A stretch of DNA of 64,000 nt, from assembly GCA_012932295.1 (NCBI GenBank), contig JAAONU010000123.1:6324001-6388000 (forward strand), in the 5' to 3' direction. The notes beneath the pieces were generated by a model that was not told the origin of the DNA, did not search any database, and saw only the letters and a list, made by a program, of their open reading frames with translations. This document shows, one piece after another, positions 10,314 to 20,210 of the stretch. The DNA is from Cyclina sinensis (lineage: Eukaryota > Mollusca > Bivalvia > Venerida > Veneridae). Position numbers and translations under genes: made by a program. Position 1 is the stretch's first letter. Each line of letters begins with the position of its first letter.

Positions 10314-12092
10314 ATGGAGGTTTCTGGCAAAAGAACGAAGGAAAAAAATTTCTCGGCGTCACGTGATTCTGCAGACGACTTCGAGCTGCATTGTCTCCCT
10401 TGTGACAGAGATGATATCCGGATACCAGCATTTGGTTATTGCAAGAACTGCAATGAACACCTCTGTGAAGCCTGCTACAAGAACCACAGAAAACCAGCAC
10501 CATGTCGTAATCACGTATTGCTGAATAAAGATACTATGCCACAGACACTAAGTGTACCAACTCTGCCAGATGATTTCGACACTTGTCCCGACCACGAAGA
10601 CGAACTTAAATTCTATTGCAGGGATCATAGATCAATTGTCTGTAATATTTGTGTGACAATTGATCACAGGGTCTGCAAGATTGACTACATACCCAAAGTT
10701 TCCAAACATTTAGGAAAAGATAATGAGCTTCAAAGAATGATGACAGAACTAAAGGCATTGGAAGATAAATGCAAATCTAAAGTCAAATCAGCGGAAAAAA
10801 GTATAAATAATGTGTCCAAAGCACATGCCAAAATCTTGGCAGATATCCAAACATTTCGCAAAGAAATAAATGTTCGTTTGGATGAAGTAGAACGCAAAGT
10901 GAAGGAAGAAGCTAACAGTATAATGAATGCCGAACAGAAAAGACTTGAGGACGTACTGAAAACCTGTGAGGATGTGAGGAAAAGGACTGAACATCTCGAG
11001 TCATCGCTAGACACACTACTTCAGAGAAAACAATTTAACCGTCTCTTTATTGAAATGAAAAATGCAAAGTCGAAATACGACGAATTAGTAGCTACCGAAA
11101 GTCAGCTTCAAACAGAAAACGATTTACAATTAGTCGGATTCGTAAAGAATCAGGCAATCCTTGACGTGCTTATGGAGTCGGCCGAGATTGGCAAACTGGT
11201 GTCGACAGGTGCAGAGAAAGGACGACGGTCTGTCGATACGAATGTACCTTCACAGGATAAGACTGTTGTATTAGAGCATGTTGGAGGTATCAATGTTGCA
11301 TGTGCTTCAGATAAAAAGGAATGCGATATTACTGGAATGGCAGTAATACCGCCGAACAAAATTGTTGTCTGTGACTTTAGTAATTGCACAGTGAAGTGGT
11401 TCAATACACAAGGAAACAAACTAGAATCCAAAATTGAGTTAAGTTCCCGTCCATTTGACGTTGCAGTAATTGCACAAAACAAACTTGCCGTTACAGCACC
11501 ACACGATAAGTGCATCTTCATTCTTTCCTCTGTAGATACTCGCATTGCCATTGATCGTCGACTTGATATCGGTGAACAATGCTGGGGAATTGCCTACTGT
11601 CAAAATAAACTGATTGTATCTTGTAATTTTAGACCAGGAAAAGTTGTTATAATTGATTTAAGTGGCAAATTAATAAAAACTTTTTCAGAACATCTGTTCA
11701 GTTTCCCTGAGTACGTTGCTGTTGATAGAGAAGAGAGATACATATACGTAAGTGACTGGGGTTACGACAAACGTGCTGTATACAAACTTGACTGGCAGGG
11801 AAGGGTTGTAGGCAGGTTTAGAGAAGAATGGCATGACTATATACGAGGATTACAGGAATTAGATGATGGCACATTTCTTGTGTGCTTACATATGAACAAA
11901 ACCTACAATATTGTAAGAATGTCAGGCAATGGTAAGACATGCAAGGTTACCGGTCAGGAGAAGTTCGGGGAATTTTATCCACGAGCTATATGCTACTCAA
12001 AAGAAGAACACACGTTGTTTGTGTCTTATGCTGAGGAATATTGTGCTCAAGCAAGCTCTATCAAAATGTTCAAAGTGGCTTGGTCAACGTAG
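10314..12092 (+). CDS. TRIM-like protein: two B-boxes, coiled coil, beta-propeller-like end; copy A
   Basis: 592 aa in one coding exon. The first B-box spans residues 27-67 (Cys27, Cys30, Cys43, Cys46, Cys51, Cys54, His58, His67). The second spans 91-121 (Cys91, His94, Cys102, His105, Cys110, Cys113, His118, Cys121). A charged, heptad-rich coiled coil covers about 130-255. Residues from about 320 to the end have repeated hydrophobic strands of the kind seen in NHL-like six-bladed propellers of bivalve TRIM expansions. No RING precedes the B-boxes, so a direct ubiquitin-ligase role is not supported. A role as an oligomerising adaptor, perhaps in innate immunity, is inference from the family. 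The start follows the splice acceptor directly. Copy B differs at about 57 residues, but the last ~55 codons are identical. Confidence 0.9.
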   Translation: MEVSGKRTKEKNFSASRDSADDFELHCLPCDRDDIRIPAFGYCKNCNEHLCEACYKNHRKPAPCRNHVLLNKDTMPQTLSVPTLPDDFDTCPDHEDELKFYCRDHRSIVCNICVTIDHRVCKIDYIPKVSKHLGKDNELQRMMTELKALEDKCKSKVKSAEKSINNVSKAHAKILADIQTFRKEINVRLDEVERKVKEEANSIMNAEQKRLEDVLKTCEDVRKRTEHLESSLDTLLQRKQFNRLFIEMKNAKSKYDELVATESQLQTENDLQLVGFVKNQAILDVLMESAEIGKLVSTGAEKGRRSVDTNVPSQDKTVVLEHVGGINVACASDKKECDITGMAVIPPNKIVVCDFSNCTVKWFNTQGNKLESKIELSSRPFDVAVIAQNKLAVTAPHDKCIFILSSVDTRIAIDRRLDIGEQCWGIAYCQNKLIVSCNFRPGKVVIIDLSGKLIKTFSEHLFSFPEYVAVDREERYIYVSDWGYDKRAVYKLDWQGRVVGRFREEWHDYIRGLQELDDGTFLVCLHMNKTYNIVRMSGNGKTCKVTGQEKFGEFYPRAICYSKEEHTLFVSYAEEYCAQASSIKMFKVAWST

Positions 12093-13337
12093 TAAGAGCT
12101 TTATACAGCTAGAATCATTGTATTAACAGAATATCTAAATGACAAAAATTAGATCAGCACTTAAACTATATTCTTGAGTAAAAACACTATGCAAATAAGA
12201 CTATTTTTACATCATGATACATTCATTTAACTGGATGACAATACAATCTCTCTAGAGAAAACGTCCTCGGGGAAAAACATTTTTCTGAATCCATCGTTGT
12301 AGGAAATTTATAACTAAAGGTTTTACCCTTTTCTGCCAAAAAGCTTTAAGTATGCATAGAACAAACCAATACTAACATCTAAGAAGAGAGGTATTTGTAG
12401 TAGGAATACTATTTAATGTTTTTTTCTGAAGAAGAATAAATGTAGGTCTCTTTATCTGAAATCATTTTCATGCTTACGTCATGTTTGAAAGATAAAATCT
12501 TAACAGAGTTTCTTATGTAACAGTACAACAGAATGTAAGCAAAGACCAGCATTTGTTTTTTGTTTTGATAAGGTGTCTTTCTAGAATAATTGAATGTTTA
12601 AGGATTTTCCTGCTGTTTTATCTAAAAACATTTTTAATATATTTGTACGTTCTTGGCCCTAACACAGTGCGAGGAGAAATAGTTTTTTTTGTTTTTAGTC
12701 TAAGAAAAAAAGAAAAAGAATGAAAGACACTAAATATTCAGAAGTGTACACTCGTATTCATAAGTGTACTCGCTGTTTTTTTTTAATAGGATAGGATTTA
12801 AATATTTGTATAAATCTTTTTTTTAGTTATAGTCAATCCAGCGATTTATCCCTTTTTTCTTTAACTTACTCTTCTGTCTATTAGCGATTTCTAACAATAT
12901 TATATAATAAACTCTAACTCTACATAAAGAACTTATGTGGAATCCTTAAGCATATGAATTCTTTTTGTATTTTGAAGATGTTTGCATCAAAATGCTATTA
13001 GTAGGAACAGTTTTTTCTCTGACAATTGACTACATCATTTTAAATCTACCATTTAAAAGCGTGTCTCATGTTTTTATTTCAAATTCGTAGATATTGGAAT
13101 AAAAAAGTTATTCAGAGAAATTCTTTGTCATATCTGTTGTTTACAAAATGGATTTTTGTGAGTTTGATGTCCTTTTCAGCTATCAAACTCGTAATTTGTA
13201 ACCGCATGCCTGAAAATTTGAGCAAACAATGATGATTACTACATTTTCCAATGCTTTGTCTTTTGTACTTCAGGATAAATGGTCGAAGAGGTTTAGTCCA
13301 AAATATGTTTACACAAGTCACTAAAAAACAAAAATAC
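12093..13337. other. 3' flank of TRIM-like gene, copy A
   Basis: Holds the presumed 3' UTR and flank. AATAAA strings occur at about 12434 and 13098 (the latter in TTGGAATAAAAAAG) and are candidates for polyadenylation. No gene is seen. Almost identical to 56063-57306: three substitutions and one short indel up to 13254 by my count. Confidence 0.5.
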
Positions 13338-13758
13338 TTACTTACTTATGTGTTTTTTATTAGTATGACGTAAAATCCCGTTTTTGACGTTACTTACGAA
13401 AGTAGAACTGCAGGGATCAGGGAGACCTGCTAAATTGTGAGCCCATTTAATACCATAGAGAATGTTGTTTCTTTTGAATTCAGAAGGACTGGAACTTTCC
13501 AAAAAAATAGAAAGGTATAGGGCTACTTGGAAATCTTTTTGCTGGTACTGATTTAAAGTTGTACTTTTCACACCACTTACAAAAATGCTTGAAATACATT
13601 TCACATGATTTGATCGTATTTTCTGATCTAGCAAAATAAGAAAGCCTTTTCAGATTTTCAACTGAACTCTCTAGGTCTGGGTGTACTTGTAAGGAATCTA
13701 TTTCTCTCCATATACTCAGTTTAAACAGATCTGTGAAGTGTAAAAAGAAAACACACAA
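13338..13758 (-). pseudogene. Tyrosine recombinase fragment of minus DIRS-like element, copy A
   Basis: The N-terminal SAM-like part of a DIRS tyrosine recombinase, recognisable by the pattern SCEMYFKHFCKWCEKYNF and NILYGIKWAHNLAGLPDP. It is split by an extra T in a T-run at about 13541 compared with copy B. It then runs into a deletion at about 13345 that removes the catalytic half. No catalytic Arg, His or Tyr box remains. Confidence 0.8.
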
Positions 13759-13849
13759 ATATCGCAGAACAGTAGCTTTAAGTAAGGATCATTTAGCAGC
13801 AATTTATCGCATCTTAAAGACTCAGAACTTCATATTGTTTCTAGACAGT

Positions 13850-14124
13850 GTCCACAGCAAAAAAACTGACTTCCACTTAAGTATCAAACATACGATGACG
13901 CAACTCTGTACATGTATTTCCAAAAGTTATTTACAGAAAAAACATACATATATTTCCTGAAAAATAGTACAAGCGGCCACAGCTAATAGCTGACTTCCGC
14001 ATTACTGATTACCAACACAAGCAACGGCCACAGTTACGAATATCTTAGTGTAACTGACTTCCGTCTCCAAAAATAACATCGAGTAAAATACTATACGGCC
14101 ACAGTTAAGAAAAACTGACCTCCG
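13850..14124 (-). repeat. Four spaced hairpin units in DIRS-like spacer, copy A
   Basis: Four copies of the pattern (GG)CCACAG, stem-loop, CTGAC(T/C)TCC occur at about 13850-13875, 13974-13999, 14025-14063 and 14096-14124. Stems differ but still pair: CAG/CTG, CAGCT/AGCTG, CAGTTAC/GTAACTG and CAGTT/AACTG. They lie between the RNase H and recombinase modules. The same four are at 58755-59033. Confidence 0.75.
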
Positions 14125-14366
14125 TTTTCCAGTATTAAAACTTGTACAGTCCACACTACTTTTATACATGTAAGAAAAATCCCGTTAAATCAAATTATGT
14201 TGTCAGGAACGTACTCGATCGGTATCACATAAAACGTGGCTTATCTCCATCATTCGACATTACTCAGTGAGTATATTACACACAAATATGAATATCGAGA
14301 TTTCTTAAAATAATTTATTTCTATAATAGTAAATTAAAGGAATTTCGGGAAATAAATCTCGACAGT

Positions 14367-15240
14367 TCAAGATTCTATGCGAACGGCTAGAATTTTACCT
14401 TTAAAACGTCTTTGATCGAAAATACAATTCCCTAAGTGGTCGTTTCCTTTAAATATATTTTGACCTGCCTTAAATTCTAAAATGTCATACCCAAAATCGT
14501 GCTTTATGAAATTCTTCTTAAAAATAATTGGCCAGAAAGAAGCACTAGGCCATTTCGGCACTATAAGAGTACCTGCGGCTCTACAATGTAAAAGATGGAA
14601 AATAGCACGTGTAACTAAACGAACAGGGGGTACTAACCAATTGTTACAAAGGCCCCAGTCTTGAGTAAAAGCATCTATAGCTTCAGTTTCATAATCTATG
14701 TACTTAGAAATAAAGCGTTTCAGCTTCCGATTTTGGAAACTAGCAAATCTATCTACATCGTGAGGCCCGGACAGGCTATCAACAAAATTGAAGAACTCAG
14801 CTGACAGTTCCCACTCATCAGTGTTACTAAATTTACTTTTATGATCGGCCTGGGTATTCGCTTATCTAGGAACCCATTGTATTCTTAAATCGATATTCCA
14901 TTTCAAACACAAATCAAAAATACTCACAGACTCTGCTTGTAGGTCAGGCTTAGTGCTACCTGTCTGTACTATATGAACGCAAGACTGCGAATCTGGAAAC
15001 AATTTTACTGATTTGCCTTGCAACAATTTATCGTATGCTCTCAACGCGAGTTTTACTGATCGTATTTCTCTAAAAGTAGAACTTTTAGTTTGTTCTTCAT
15101 TAGACCATACATTGCGAAAAACACTATTTTTCCAACTGACTATGTATGAACCAGCAGCTAGGTGTGAAGCGTCAGAATAAACTAACGTATAAGTAGGAGA
15201 ATATTCTGAAAGAATTAGCTTTTTAGCTATTTAGCTTTTT
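14367..15240 (-). pseudogene. RNase H domain and DIRS C-terminal extension, copy A
   Basis: The minus strand encodes an RNase H (YSDAS motif, STFREIRSVKLAL helix, DSQSC, ending QWVPR). An in-frame TAA at 14862-14864 follows QWVPR and is also present in copy B. After it the frame stays open through the typical DIRS extension, with motifs such as DVDRFA, IDAFTQDW, NNWLVPP and a HCRAAGTL block, down to 14367. The shared stop predates the A/B duplication. Confidence 0.75.
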
Positions 15241-15296
15241 AAGATTACTGAGCCAAAACCTGATTTCTGTAACAGCTGGACTCGTAGGACAGAGCT

Positions 15297-15386
15297 TGAT
15301 TTAATAATATTTTATTGCTCTTATCAATATATGCATTATACAAGGACATAAATCATTTTAACGACAAAACAATGGCAAATGGGTTG
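15297..15386 (-). mobile_element. 90-bp retroposon insertion with 10-bp target-site duplication
   Basis: Copy A carries 90 bp that copy B lacks. They are flanked by direct repeats GGACAGAGCT at 15287-15296 and 15387-15396, while copy B has a single copy. On the minus strand the insert ends in AATAAAATATTATTAAATCA, that is an AATAAA signal and A/T-rich tail. This fits a 5'-truncated LINE or SINE 3' end. It interrupts the polymerase region of the DIRS-like element. Confidence 0.75.
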
Positions 15387-16267
15387 GGACAGAGCTCGTA
15401 GGTGGCATCCCATGACTTTCTATTTTCTATCTCAATGTACAAGAATCTTGTCATTAAACGAGTTACATTCCCGAACACAGGACTAAGGGACATAATTTCC
15501 TCCGTGCCTTGAGCTAAAATTCTCGCTGAAACAGAAGCTAAGTTTTCAAGAACAAGACTGAAAGCTGTTAAACAGTCATTTATGCGTCTATCCGGTATAC
15601 TAATGGAAAATTCAACGCTATTCCGCAGTATCCCTATCCATTCTAAAACCTGCGCGGGTATCCAAACAGATTTTTCTTCGTTAATTACGAAACTAGCATC
15701 TAACAAACTTTTTCTAACAAAACAAGTATCCGACTAAGTCAAATTAAAATGTTTGTTTGTGCCCCAGCCATCACCCAGAAACATGATTATCTTTATTCCG
15801 CTACTTCTCCAATATTTGACCAGTTCGCGAAGACACTTAGTAATGATAAAAGGGGCACTACTGAAGCCGAAAGTTAAAGCAGTAAAACAATAGTTCTTTC
15901 CCTTTACTTTAAAACCTAAGAACGTTTGATGTCTTGAGAAAATATCTATATGATGATAACCCTTTGAAAGATCGAACTTAAAAAAGAAAGAACCTCTTTC
16001 AAAATAATCTAAACCGACTTTCCAGCCTTCAAACGTGAAATACTCTTTCCATAAATATTTATTCACTTTCATCAAAACCAAAATCAAACGTTTTTTACCT
16101 TGTTTATTGATAAAAACACTCAACGGGTTAACAACATGTGGGGTGAAAGGTGTCTCAACAACACAATGATTTAACAACAATTCGTTAATCGAACTTTCAA
16201 CAAAATCTATGTTTTCTAAAACCGTCTTCTTATTCGGCGAGAAGGAACGAGTTGGTGTTTCTAGCAA
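15353..16267 (-). pseudogene. Reverse transcriptase of minus DIRS-like element, copy A
   Basis: The fingers and palm run from about 16267 (ETPTRSFSPNKKTV) through KKRLILVLMKVNKY, FKFDLSKGYHHIDI and the catalytic box. The box reads FLGDGWG here, whereas copy B has FLDDGWG, so one metal-binding aspartate is lost in copy A. A stop at 15734 is followed in another frame by the thumb and connection segment (ICLDASFVINEEKSVW style, then QVLEWIGIL), which stays open to 15353 where it enters the 90-bp insertion. The protein cannot be active. Confidence 0.8.
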
Positions 16268-16299
16268 AGGTAATTTATAGCCGTTTTTGTAATGTATCG

Positions 16300-16957
16300 A
16301 TATCTATACTTTTCCAGTAAGAGATGCAAGACTTTAAGCGACCTTTAACATTTTTATAACTTTCTGTATAATCTGGTTGGAAATTGCGTTCTTGATCATC
16401 AAAAAATTCTGTGTACGAGAAATAGAGATCAGATATATACTTATCATTTATTTTTGTCTATTCTTGCGACTGAAGTGTCTCGGTTCTGTTTGGTCCGTTG
16501 AAGGGGTTGAAGGAAGACATGTTGGATCTAACGCCTGAGAATCTACAGGCTCTGCGGAAGTGCCCTATGTAACCACAGGAGAACAGACGTCCCTGGAAGT
16601 TGGTTGTTTTGTGTTCCGAAAAAGCAGGTTGTTTGTCTGGGTGCTGTAAGGCCCAGTGTAACGAGACGCCGAGAATGCAGTTGAACCAGTAACGTCCCGT
16701 CCCATGAAAAGAGAAGGACGCTTGTAAGGATAGTAATTAGAATGAAGATAACCGGAAGTGGTAGGTTTGAGCCGTTTGACTGCTCTGTATTCTGCCTGTT
16801 CGATCTTCTTCTCATCTTCGCTATCGCTACCGATTGTTGGTTTACTGTATTCGTTAACAGTAACGAAACACGCATGGAAAAGTCCAAGAAGTCGGAGACA
16901 CCGCCTAATCCCTTCCCAAGTGCTGCTTCGGTTAATAGAAATACTGGGGTATGTTAG
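16300..16957 (-). pseudogene. Gag-like first ORF of minus DIRS-like element, copy A
   Basis: Matches the 215-codon open frame at 61069-61716. In copy A only 16543-16887 is open in this frame. The frame is lost further on by small indels and a TAA near 16455. The C-terminal part resembles the segment preceding DIRS reverse transcriptases (an NVKG.LKSCI.YWKSI pattern at about 16355-16300). No zinc knuckle could be confirmed. Confidence 0.55.
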
Positions 16958-17164
16958 TAAGTAAGAATTTAAAGTGTTCTGAAATAATCTCCGTGTTTGT
17001 ATAACTTATATTTAAAAAGTTAAGAAACAGACTATAGTTTGTGCGTGGGCGTAATTTCGTCATTACTTCTTATTCTGTTATCGGATAGCAGTACTCACGG
17101 AGATTCAGATTTCGTTTTCGAAACTTTAATGAAGTGTGGTTTTCTGGTGAATTAAAAAAACCCT

Positions 17165-17727
17165 GTTTTTTTCCCAGTTCAGATATTGGAGTGGCTAGGT
17201 TTTATTTGGGATCTTCAGAAGGGCTGTCTAAAAATGCAAGCACGCAAAATTTCTAACGTTCAGCTATGCATAGATTCAGTTTTGCATACTTTTCCAGTTA
17301 GCACCGCTCGAAAATTGGCCCAAAATTATTTCTATGGCACCAGTTTTGTGTAATGTTGCTCTACTTCAAACTAAGTTTTTTTTTCAATTAATAGGAAGCA
17401 GATTTAGTTGGGACTCGAAGCTTAATATCTCTTGAGTGCTTTCATCTGATTAGTTTTTGGAAAAAAGTTATTTCTACAGAATTTTCTAAGACTTTATTTC
17501 AAGACTATTTGCCAGTTTCTGTGGTTTTCTCGGATGCTTCTGCAGTGGCCGGTGCAGCATTTATCGAATGCGAAGGCGATACTGCTCACAGGCAATGGAC
17601 TGATACAGAGAAAGCCAAAAGTTCTACCTTCAGAGAATTGCTGGCTGGTAGGTATTCTTTAGATTGTTTTAAGTCCAAGTTTGAAGGCAAAAGGGTTATC
17701 ATGGATTTCGAGAGACAAGAACTCTAA
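17165..17727 (+). pseudogene. RT thumb, connection and RNase H start of plus DIRS-like element, copy A
   Basis: 17177-17325 encodes the thumb/connection pattern (LEWLGFIWD, ARKISNVQLCIDSVL, VSTARKLAQ). A frameshift follows near 17325. The RNase H is clear at 17509-17727 (VVFSDASAVAGAAF, then KAKSSTFRELLA). About 134 bp of the RNase H middle, present in copy B (about 62216-62340), is deleted at about 17697. Confidence 0.75.
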
Positions 17728-18187
17728 TGCTGATAGTTTGAGTAGGATCATTGATTACGATGATTATGGTATTACACCGGAATCTTTCGCATATCTTGAA
17801 CAGTTGTATGGTCCAAATGATATAGATAGATTTGCCAATGACTACAACACTAAGTTACCCAGATACAATTCTTTGTTTCTTACGCCGCATACTGAAAGAG
17901 TAGATGCCTTTTCTGTCTGTTGGAAAAACGAAAATAATTTCTTAGTTCCGCCTGTGTATTTGATTCCAAAAGCACTGAATTTCTTACAACAATGCAAAGC
18001 TAGGGGTACCCTAGTAGCTCCATACTGGCCGTCTAGTCCATTTTTCCCGCTTTTGTTCGGGAAACAGTCTAGTTTACACTCTTGCATTGTTGAAATTTTA
18101 ATATTGCGCGATGCTAAAGGAATTTTTATTCAAGGAAAAAATATGACAGTATTTTTGGTTCAGAGAAATTTACAAGCAAAGTGTTAG
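17681..18187 (+). pseudogene. RNase H end and DIRS C-terminal extension, plus element, copy A
   Basis: The frame opens with WISRDKNSNADSLSRI, the RNase H C-terminal motif with its Asp. It continues into the DIRS extension (GPNDIDRFANDYN, RVDAFSVCW, NNFLVPPVYLIPK, QCKARGTLVAPYWPSSPFFP). It is uninterrupted for 168 codons, better preserved than copy B, where two TAA stops break the same segment. Confidence 0.8.
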
Positions 18188-18390
18188 TCGCTAGAATAGA
18201 CTGTTGTTCACACAATTAATGATTTTTTTTGTTTGATAGGTATTTTTTGAGACAGTCCCCGTGTTTTTTATTTAATTTGCACTGTAAAGTAGAGTAACCG
18301 CTCTTATACTTTTATGGCAGTAGATTTATCGTTTCTTTTTAGTTAACTGTAATACAATTTCATCATTTTATTATTACCATTTAATTTTCT

Positions 18391-19086
18391 GTGTTCACAG
18401 TCTTGTTTGAAACTAAAACTTGGGATGAAGTTAGCGAGAAAGCAAGTGCTCTTTCACCAGAACTGTTCTCAGCAGTTCTAGATGTGTGCATGAGTGGACT
18501 TGCGAATTTTACTATCCGTAATTACAAACTAGCATTCAAAACATTCAGTAAGTGGTGCTATAATTGCAATTTTGCTTCTCTACCAGCTTCATTTGTTACA
18601 ATCGCTTTATACCTTGTTCATGTTATTCAGAACGACACAAAGTGTAGTAGTTCCAAATTAAATAATATCTTTTATGTCATAAAATGGGCACATACAGTTG
18701 CGAATGTTCAAAATCCATGTGATAATGACTGGTTGAAATTATGTCTCGACGGTTGTATACGTTCAGTTTCCATACCTGTTTGTAAAAAAGATCCTATCAC
18801 TGGAGACATTTTAAAATTATTCTTACAACGTTATGCTTCTGTGGACAGTTCTCTCGCTGATATAAGAATTAGTTGTCTATTAGTATTGTCGTTTGCTGTA
18901 TTTTTCGTATTTCAGAGCCGGTTCTTGCTCTCAAAAGATCTCTCATACAAATTTTTGATACGCACTGTGACATTTTTGTTGAAAAATCCAAAACAGATGT
19001 TTTTTGGAAATCATGTAGTTATTGCTAGGACGGTAACTTTCACGTGTCCGGTAGGCATCGTTATAATAATTGTGACTTCGTTCTAA
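18391..19086 (+). pseudogene. Tyrosine recombinase of plus DIRS-like element, copy A
   Basis: A 231-codon open frame with the N-terminal domain of a DIRS tyrosine recombinase (YKLAFKTFSKWCYNCNF, NNIFYVIKWAHTVANVQNP). A frameshift in the LLVLSFA segment destroys the box that holds the catalytic Arg; copy B keeps it as GFFRISEVLALKRS. After that the frame is nonsense until it rejoins near IARTVTFTCPV. No HxxR or catalytic Tyr box follows, so the gene was already truncated. Confidence 0.82.
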
Positions 19087-19264
19087 TCAAGAATACACGT
19101 TCCGTACTTTGGTTGTTTAATATGTTTTAGGCGGAATTTTAGTCTTTTACCGTACACAACAGCTACCGTTTTATAAAGTATGCTTTATCTATATTTAGTG
19201 TAAGATCGAAAAAAATCACCTTTTCTAGCGTTGGAACGTCACTAATTGTGTTCATTCGAAAATG

Positions 19265-19660
19265 GAATATCATGTTTTGTGTTTTACAGTGGTGGAATGC
19301 CACTTATTGTGTTCTACAGTGTATATTGTGTTCTGCAAGTGGTTGAATACCACTTACTATGCTCTAAAAGTGTATTGTGCTCTGCAAGTGGTGGAATGCC
19401 ACGTATTGTGCTCTGCTAGTGGTGGAATGCAACGTATTGTGCTCTGCTAGTGGTGGAATGCCACGTATTGTGCTCTGCAAGTGGTGGAATGCCACGTTTT
19501 GTGCTCTGCTAGTGGTGGAATGCCACTTGTTGTGCTCTGCAAGTGGTGGAATACCACATGTTGTGCTCTGATAGTGGTGAAATACCACGAATTGTGCTAT
19601 GCAAGTGGTGAATACCACGAATTGTACTCTGCAAGTGACGAGCTAACATGAATTGTGCTT
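19265..19660. repeat. 31-bp palindromic minisatellite
   Basis: Repeats with a regular 31-bp period (GTGGTGG starts at 19388, 19419, 19450, 19481, 19512 and 19543), decaying at both ends. Each unit contains GTGG AATG CCAC, a 4-bp stem with 4-nt loop, followed by a TATTGTGCTCTGCAA-like linker. It lies just downstream of the recombinase in both copies (the copy B array starts at about 63905 and is cut by the window end). Confidence 0.92.
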
Positions 19661-20210
19661 TGCAAGTGACAACCTACTATAAACTGTGCTCCATAATCGG
19701 CTGAATGTCCAGATGGCGTGTTCAAGTGTTGGTTGGATGTTGAACTCTGTTTTCGGATGTGTAAAGTTTAGTATTCATATTAAGCATATTTCTTCTTATT
19801 TTTTATTTTATTAATTTTCGTTCCCTTGAAGTTTTACATATTATCTTCCAAGGTTAAAATGATCATTCATATTATTTTAATTTGCTTATAGTTTCGTATA
19901 GTGTACTTCAATAAAGCTTGACGATTTATAGGTTCATACAAATAATTATCTATTTCATTCTACTTCATATTTCTTTCTTTGTTATTTCGATATTTGCTGT
20001 CAATAAATTATTACATTGCACATCATGTCTGCTTAAAAACTGTCTTTAGACAATCAGACCCGGCTTGTTTAATGTGTAAATGAAACTGACAGGGGTGAAC
20101 CATCTAATCAATCCATAAACTATATAAACTCTTTGAAAAGAACAATTGATATCTCTGAACAAACCGTTTATTTGTTTGCAAGCAACAAATTTTAAAACTG
20201 TTGTATAATC
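19661..20210. other. Unique spacer, no gene seen
   Basis: AT-rich DNA with no recognisable coding or repeat structure. It follows the decaying end of the minisatellite. Confidence 0.5.

Larger units (their letters stand above)
13338..16957 (-). mobile_element. DIRS-like retroelement, copy A, inactive
   Basis: Read on the minus strand, the order is gag-like (about 16887-16300), reverse transcriptase (16267-15353), RNase H with its conserved DIRS C-terminal extension (about 15290-14367), a spacer with four hairpins (14124-13850) and a tyrosine-recombinase N-terminus (13758-13338). This order and the use of a tyrosine recombinase instead of a DDE integrase define DIRS/Ngaro-type elements. The copy has frameshifts, a catalytic substitution, a small retroposon insertion and a deleted 3' end. 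The element matches 58019-61740. Confidence 0.85.
17165..19110 (+). mobile_element. Second DIRS-like retroelement, copy A, 5'-truncated
   Basis: A different family from the minus element and head-to-head with it. It starts inside the RT thumb (QILEWLGFIWDLQKG at about 17177), then has the connection segment, RNase H, DIRS extension and a tyrosine recombinase that stops before the HxxR and Tyr boxes. The gag and RT palm are missing. The 31-bp palindromic minisatellite begins about 150 bp downstream. The equivalent in copy B is 61760-63740. Confidence 0.82.
1245..19359 (+). repeat. Large direct segmental duplication, copy A
   Basis: This stretch aligns colinearly and in the same orientation with 45394-64000. 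Shared content in order is: bHLH gene, TRIM-like gene, minus DIRS-like element, plus DIRS-like element, 31-bp minisatellite. Divergence is a few percent by eye, with larger indels: extra sequence in A at about 6787-6941, 8390-8940 and 16950-17320, and a loss of about 930 bp in A at about 13345. Both copies could be real paralogous segments, or two haplotypes placed in tandem by an assembler. Confidence 0.93.

Noticed and set aside
19364..19618. Short open frames on both strands over the 31-bp repeat
   Set aside because: They are by-products of the repeat. Translation just repeats the unit in changing frames.
19265..19660. Possible CRISPR-like array (regular 31-bp spacing with palindromic repeats)
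   Set aside because: The whole unit repeats with no unique spacers between repeats, there are no cas genes, and the context is animal DNA. It is a minisatellite.
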